Positions 6,393-8,849 of a stretch of 8,849 nucleotides of DNA are shown piece after piece (within the stretch, counting starts at the first letter, position 1; every line of letters begins with the position of its first letter). The stretch covers positions 1 to 8,849 of the forward strand of contig JAFMBU010000061.1 of assembly GCA_017858295.1 (NCBI GenBank). The letters run 5' to 3'. Made by a program: the position numbers and the translations under genes. This DNA is from Porticoccaceae bacterium. Lineage in GTDB: Bacteria > Pseudomonadota > Gammaproteobacteria > Pseudomonadales > Porticoccaceae. Below the pieces are notes generated by a model. That model ran no database searches, was not told the origin of the DNA, and saw only the letters and a program-made list of their open reading frames with translations.

Positions 6393-7133
6393 TTAGCTGG
6401 AAATAAAGTCGATAATCCAATCTGCCACTAAGGCGCCATGCTCTTGTTCCTGCAGCGAGATCATGGCGTTTTTGTATGTGGCCGGTGGGTAGTTCTTTTC
6501 CCGCAATCTATACAGTGCTTGGGCATACTGATGGGAGAACTCAGGATGGCCCTGAAAGCTAAGAATATGCTCGCCAATTGCCGTCATGGCTACAGGGCAG
6601 ATATCAGTTGAAGCCAGTAGGGTGCTCCCGGGGGCGGGCACTGTTACCTGATCTTGATGACTGTAGAGCAAATTTAAACTCCTAGCGCTTCCATTCAACT
6701 GCAGGCCTATATCAGCAGCAGCCTGAGAAAGGTGGGTGGCCTTAACCCCTACACCCCAGCCAACATCGGCTTTCTCTACTTTTCCACCCAACGCCGACGC
6801 AATAATCTGGTGGCCAAAACAGATGCCTACAGTCTTCTTATTGCTGTTGTGCAGGGCACCAATAAAGTGGTGAAGTTCTGCAATCCAAGGCTCATTGTCA
6901 TACACGCTACTTTTACTGCCCGTAATAATATAGCCATCAACTTCATCTATATGACTGGGATACTGCTGGCGATTCACCGGGTAGCTAGTGAATTCAAGAG
7001 ATTTCGCCTCCGCGCCACGGGCGAGATTGGCGCTAACGAGTAGATCTTCCACCATCTCAGGGTATTCACCATACTTTGAAGCCAGTTCGGGTGAGACATC
7101 GTCCGCTCGCAGAATGCCGATTTTGGTTGTCAC
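6393..7133 (-). CDS. Class I glutamine amidotransferase (GMP synthase-like GATase1)
   Basis: A single-domain, 246-residue cytosolic amidase. The nucleophile is C105 in VGICFGHQIIASALGG (102-117). The other triad members are H196 and E198 in FQGHPEF (193-199), and the oxyanion region is YIITGSKSSVYD (68-79). In a gamma-glutamyl amine cluster it could cleave the gamma-glutamyl amide to return glutamate, the PuuD role. However, its motifs belong to the GMP synthase-like amidotransferases, not the peptidase C26 family of E. coli PuuD. GS-like ligase plus amidotransferase-like pairs are also known in aniline catabolism (tdnQ/tdnT, atdA1/atdA2). The start is GTG (CAC at 7131-7133 on the plus strand), supported by GGAG 9 bases upstream. 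It is convergent with the ligase and so has its own promoter, in the 108-base gap after the integrase or beyond it. A stand-alone amidase of unrelated function remains possible. Confidence 0.85.
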   Translation of the reverse strand: MTTKIGILRADDVSPELASKYGEYPEMVEDLLVSANLARGAEAKSLEFTSYPVNRQQYPSHIDEVDGYIITGSKSSVYDNEPWIAELHHFIGALHNSNKKTVGICFGHQIIASALGGKVEKADVGWGVGVKATHLSQAAADIGLQLNGSARSLNLLYSHQDQVTVPAPGSTLLASTDICPVAMTAIGEHILSFQGHPEFSHQYAQALYRLREKNYPPATYKNAMISLQEQEHGALVADWIIDFISS

Positions 7134-7241
7134 TGATAGGTTCTCCGGTAGGGCACGTGAATCAAAACTAAGGATGTTCTACATTCACAAATAAGATTCA
7201 AAAAAGTACGTAGTTATCTGATATTAATAGGGTTATTTATA

Positions 7242-8519
7242 TTAAACGTCGCGATCTTTGCCTGATTTCGCCCGTTCTTTCATATCTGACTGTATATAGA
7301 TCTGGTCCGTGGTACCCATACTGGCGTGCCCTAGATCATCGGACATATGCTTTAAGGGTCTGGTAGCAATATCCTGCGAAGCGCCAGTATGCCTCAACCA
7401 GTGAGTTGTGGCTTCACGGAGTGCCTTGGCTTCGCCGCCAAATCCCTCAGCCACCATCTTGTCGTAAGCCAAATCAAACCCTTGCTGAACAATACGCCGC
7501 AGTTGCCTTGATGTCATACCCCCTGAACCGCGGTTTTTGGCGACCATGGCGGAATTAATCCCAAAAGAAGCGTTCAGTGACGAGCGATAACGCTGATAGC
7601 GGTCAATGTAAGGTGAAAGGGCACTGGGCACTGAAACATCACGCAGCTTATTGCCTTTACCTAGCACTTTAAGCCAGTTGTTACCGTCGCTGTCCTGCCA
7701 GTAATGCTTCCAGACCGGTTGCCAGTTAGACCGGTCAGATAGCTCAGACACCCTTAAATACAAGGTTTTAAGCGTAGCTATAACAAACAGAGTGCGCTCA
7801 TGGAGAGGATCTTTGTCCGCTGCCTGCTCGGCACACTCCAACACAAAATCCCACTGTAGATCGGAGAGGCGTTTGATGTTTTTCTGCGTCGCGCCTTTAA
7901 TCAGGTAGGGCGACTGCTTGCGAATTGCCGGAATAGGGTTGCCAAAGGCATAGCCCTCATCGGTTAAATAGTCGTAATAGGCGGATACTGCTGAGTAACA
8001 GATCTTCATCGCCTCGTGACTCAGGGTGTGGCCGTCTTGGGACACTTTGATATCAGTGCCCTCCACCATTGCCTGTTTACGGTCTTCCTTGGCCAGTTTG
8101 CCGGCAAATGGCCGCCAATTTTTGTTTTGACGGCTCTCTCCGCCGATTATTTTAAAGCGATCCTGCACTGAACTCCCAACCCAGGCTGCGGGTGGATTGT
8201 GGACAAAATCAAAATATCCCTCTAAATCTGGGCGCTTGAGCTGGATAACGCTTTTCCCGACTATGGTCCAGGCCCAGAGTAATAAGCGCTCAACCTCATT
8301 GCGGTAACCGCGAAACGTGGCTTCACTTTTACGGCTGTAACTTTTCAAAAAGGATTGAGTGTAGAGAAAATCTTCCCGGGCATCGGGAATCTGTTTGCTG
8401 ATCTTGTCGAGAAATAATTTCGAGTCTGGGTAACCGTCGAGCATCTTAATCGCCATTGGCAGACGTACAAAGGACTTGTGCGCATCGAACAGTGGGCAGG
8501 CATTAAAGGCTTTGGACAT
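7242..8519 (-). CDS. Tyrosine recombinase / phage-type integrase
   Basis: A site-specific DNA recombinase of 425 residues. The N-terminal core-binding (SAM-like) region spans about 50-215, including SEATFRGYRNEVERLLLWAW (65-84). The C-terminal catalytic domain has every expected residue: R256 in LYLRVSEL, K288 in LGKGNK, H373 and R376 in THWLRHTGA, H398 in DDLGHASMGTT, and the nucleophile Y408 in QIYIQ. It is therefore probably active. The start CAT at 8517-8519 has only a weak GAGAAA site about 10 bases upstream. No excisionase, phage, transposon, cassette or toxin genes are present, and no tRNA that could serve as attachment site is seen. It may be one end of an island extending right of the window, a relic, or a stand-alone recombinase. 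Length and lack of XerC/XerD character argue against a dimer-resolution role. Confidence 0.93.
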   Translation of the reverse strand: MSKAFNACPLFDAHKSFVRLPMAIKMLDGYPDSKLFLDKISKQIPDAREDFLYTQSFLKSYSRKSEATFRGYRNEVERLLLWAWTIVGKSVIQLKRPDLEGYFDFVHNPPAAWVGSSVQDRFKIIGGESRQNKNWRPFAGKLAKEDRKQAMVEGTDIKVSQDGHTLSHEAMKICYSAVSAYYDYLTDEGYAFGNPIPAIRKQSPYLIKGATQKNIKRLSDLQWDFVLECAEQAADKDPLHERTLFVIATLKTLYLRVSELSDRSNWQPVWKHYWQDSDGNNWLKVLGKGNKLRDVSVPSALSPYIDRYQRYRSSLNASFGINSAMVAKNRGSGGMTSRQLRRIVQQGFDLAYDKMVAEGFGGEAKALREATTHWLRHTGASQDIATRPLKHMSDDLGHASMGTTDQIYIQSDMKERAKSGKDRDV

Positions 8520-8552
8520 TGATGTGGTTTCTCAGGTTTAGTCGCAACGCAG

Positions 8553-8581
8553 ACTTTATCAGCCTCTCCTGGCTCTGTCTA
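8553..8581 (-). promoter_or_regulatory. Candidate integrase promoter
   Basis: On the minus strand TAGACA (8576-8581) and TAAAGT (8553-8558) are separated by exactly 17 bases and match sigma70 hexamers at five and four of six positions. Transcription would begin near 8546, about 27 bases before the integrase ATG. A hairpin-forming repeat lies just upstream of the -35, where it could act as an operator. Confidence 0.45.
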
Positions 8582-8586
8582 GTAAA

Positions 8587-8610
8587 GTCCACTAATTGAG
8601 ATTAGAGGAC
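8587..8610. repeat. Imperfect inverted repeat upstream of the integrase
   Basis: GTCCACTAAT (8587-8596) and ATTAGAGGAC (8601-8610) are 10-base arms with a single mismatch (A/A) around TGAG. It lies 5 bases upstream of the predicted integrase -35 and about 68 bases from the integrase start. Neither strand has a strong T tract after it, so it is not a good terminator. It may be a recombinase binding (core-type) site or a regulator site; this is inference. Confidence 0.5.
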
Positions 8611-8654
8611 ATAGCGTATTTGTAGGGTTGGCCTCTTCTGCAGCCTTGACGTCC

Positions 8655-8672
8655 TGTTCCGACAACGGAGCG
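8655..8672. repeat. Short inverted repeat in the integrase/exported-gene spacer
   Basis: TGTTCCG (8655-8661) can pair with CGGAGCG (8666-8672) around ACAA if two G-U pairs are allowed. It has no T tract on either strand and no evident role. The rest of the 229-base spacer 8520-8748 has no credible gene. Confidence 0.25.
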
Positions 8673-8712
8673 AATTAACCAACAAGATGTCTATAGTAGT
8701 TAAATCGACTTC

Positions 8713-8721
8713 TGCTAAACT
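8713..8721 (+). promoter_or_regulatory. Possible extended -10 promoter of the last gene
   Basis: TGCTAAACT carries the TGN extension and a -10 hexamer matching at four of six positions. It would place the start site about 20 bases before the ATG at 8749. No convincing -35 accompanies it, so confidence is low. Confidence 0.25.
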
Positions 8722-8748
8722 AGCTTCACACTGACAAGGACAACCATT

Positions 8749-8849
8749 ATGTCGCGCGCTATCCTCGCCTTCGTTCTCACTGTTTCATTCTCGCTCACTG
8801 CTGTAGCTATTGCTCCAATCGAAAAGCAGTCAGATCAGACCGCACTCTA
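8749..8849 (+). CDS. Small exported protein, N-terminus only (partial)
   Basis: ATG at 8749 opens a frame that continues past the window end; 33 residues are visible. It begins with MSR, a short positively charged segment, then a hydrophobic stretch AILAFVLTVSFSLTAVAIA, then PIEKQSDQTAL. This is a typical Sec signal peptide with likely signal peptidase I cleavage after AVA (residue 20) or AIA (residue 22). There is no lipobox cysteine in the visible part. A good ribosome site, AAGGA (8736-8740), stands 8 bases before the ATG and fixes the start. It is divergent from the integrase. The mature protein is not visible, so no function can be assigned beyond export to the periplasm or outside. Confidence 0.7.
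   Translation, partial: MSRAILAFVLTVSFSLTAVAIAPIEKQSDQTAL

Noticed and set aside
7157..7188. GTGAAT...ATTCAC inverted repeat upstream of the amidotransferase
   Set aside because: The arms are six bases with a 20-base gap and do not extend; this is expected by chance in AT-rich DNA.
7197..7241. T6 run on the minus strand after the integrase stop, as an intrinsic terminator
   Set aside because: The preceding sequence offers only short AT palindromes (TACGTA, TATTAATA) and no stable GC-containing stem.
8522..8599. 25-codon plus-strand reading frame in the spacer upstream of the integrase
   Set aside because: It is short, has no ribosome site and overlaps the predicted integrase promoter and repeat; nothing supports translation.
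8646..8697. TTGACG (8646) with TATAGT (8692) as a promoter for the exported-protein gene
   Set aside because: The spacing of 40 bases is far too long for sigma70.
7134..8748. Direct repeats flanking the integrase as attachment sites
   Set aside because: The 108-base and 229-base flanks share only TAGGGTT, seven bases that also occur near 2961; no convincing repeat was found by eye.

Overview
The window looks like ordinary chromosome from a gammaproteobacterium, with an integrase gene towards its right end. The gene set is a fused CysG siroheme synthase, a glutathione reductase and a gamma-glutamyl amine catabolism cluster. The base composition is moderate, and the intergenic spaces are short and AT-rich. 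A marine, Cellvibrionales-like lineage is a guess from overall protein character and cannot be proved from this sequence alone. There is no rRNA, tRNA or CRISPR array. No gene-free stretch exceeds about 230 bases.

Left block, plus strand (1-2924): a possible C-terminal tail of an upstream gene is followed by cysG and gor. cysG and gor overlap by four bases (ATGA) and are almost certainly co-transcribed. CysG makes siroheme, the cofactor of sulfite and nitrite reductases. Gor keeps glutathione reduced. The pair joins sulfur assimilation to thiol redox.

Middle block (2993-7133): this is the most informative part. A minus-strand operon encodes a PuuB-like FAD amine oxidase and, 2 bases downstream, a TetR-family regulator. 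It diverges from a plus-strand glutamine-synthetase-like gamma-glutamyl-polyamine ligase of PuuA/PauA type. A class I glutamine amidotransferase converges on the ligase from the right. Together they could glutamylate an amine, oxidise it and hydrolyse the gamma-glutamyl bond. The aldehyde dehydrogenase and transporter of the full pathway are not in the window. The divergent promoter region holds a 42-bp, nearly perfect inverted repeat made of two GAATAATWATTC dyads spaced about two helical turns apart. It is a strong candidate operator for the neighbouring TetR protein and would control both arms of the cluster.

Right block (7242-8849): a complete tyrosine recombinase lies on the minus strand with all six catalytic residues. 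A hairpin-forming inverted repeat and a good promoter lie upstream of it, but no other mobile-element genes are seen. A plus-strand gene for a small exported protein then begins and runs off the window.

No wholly new system is evident. The best candidates for something undescribed are the TetR/double-dyad control of a non-standard gamma-glutamyl amine pathway and the solitary integrase with its adjacent inverted repeat.
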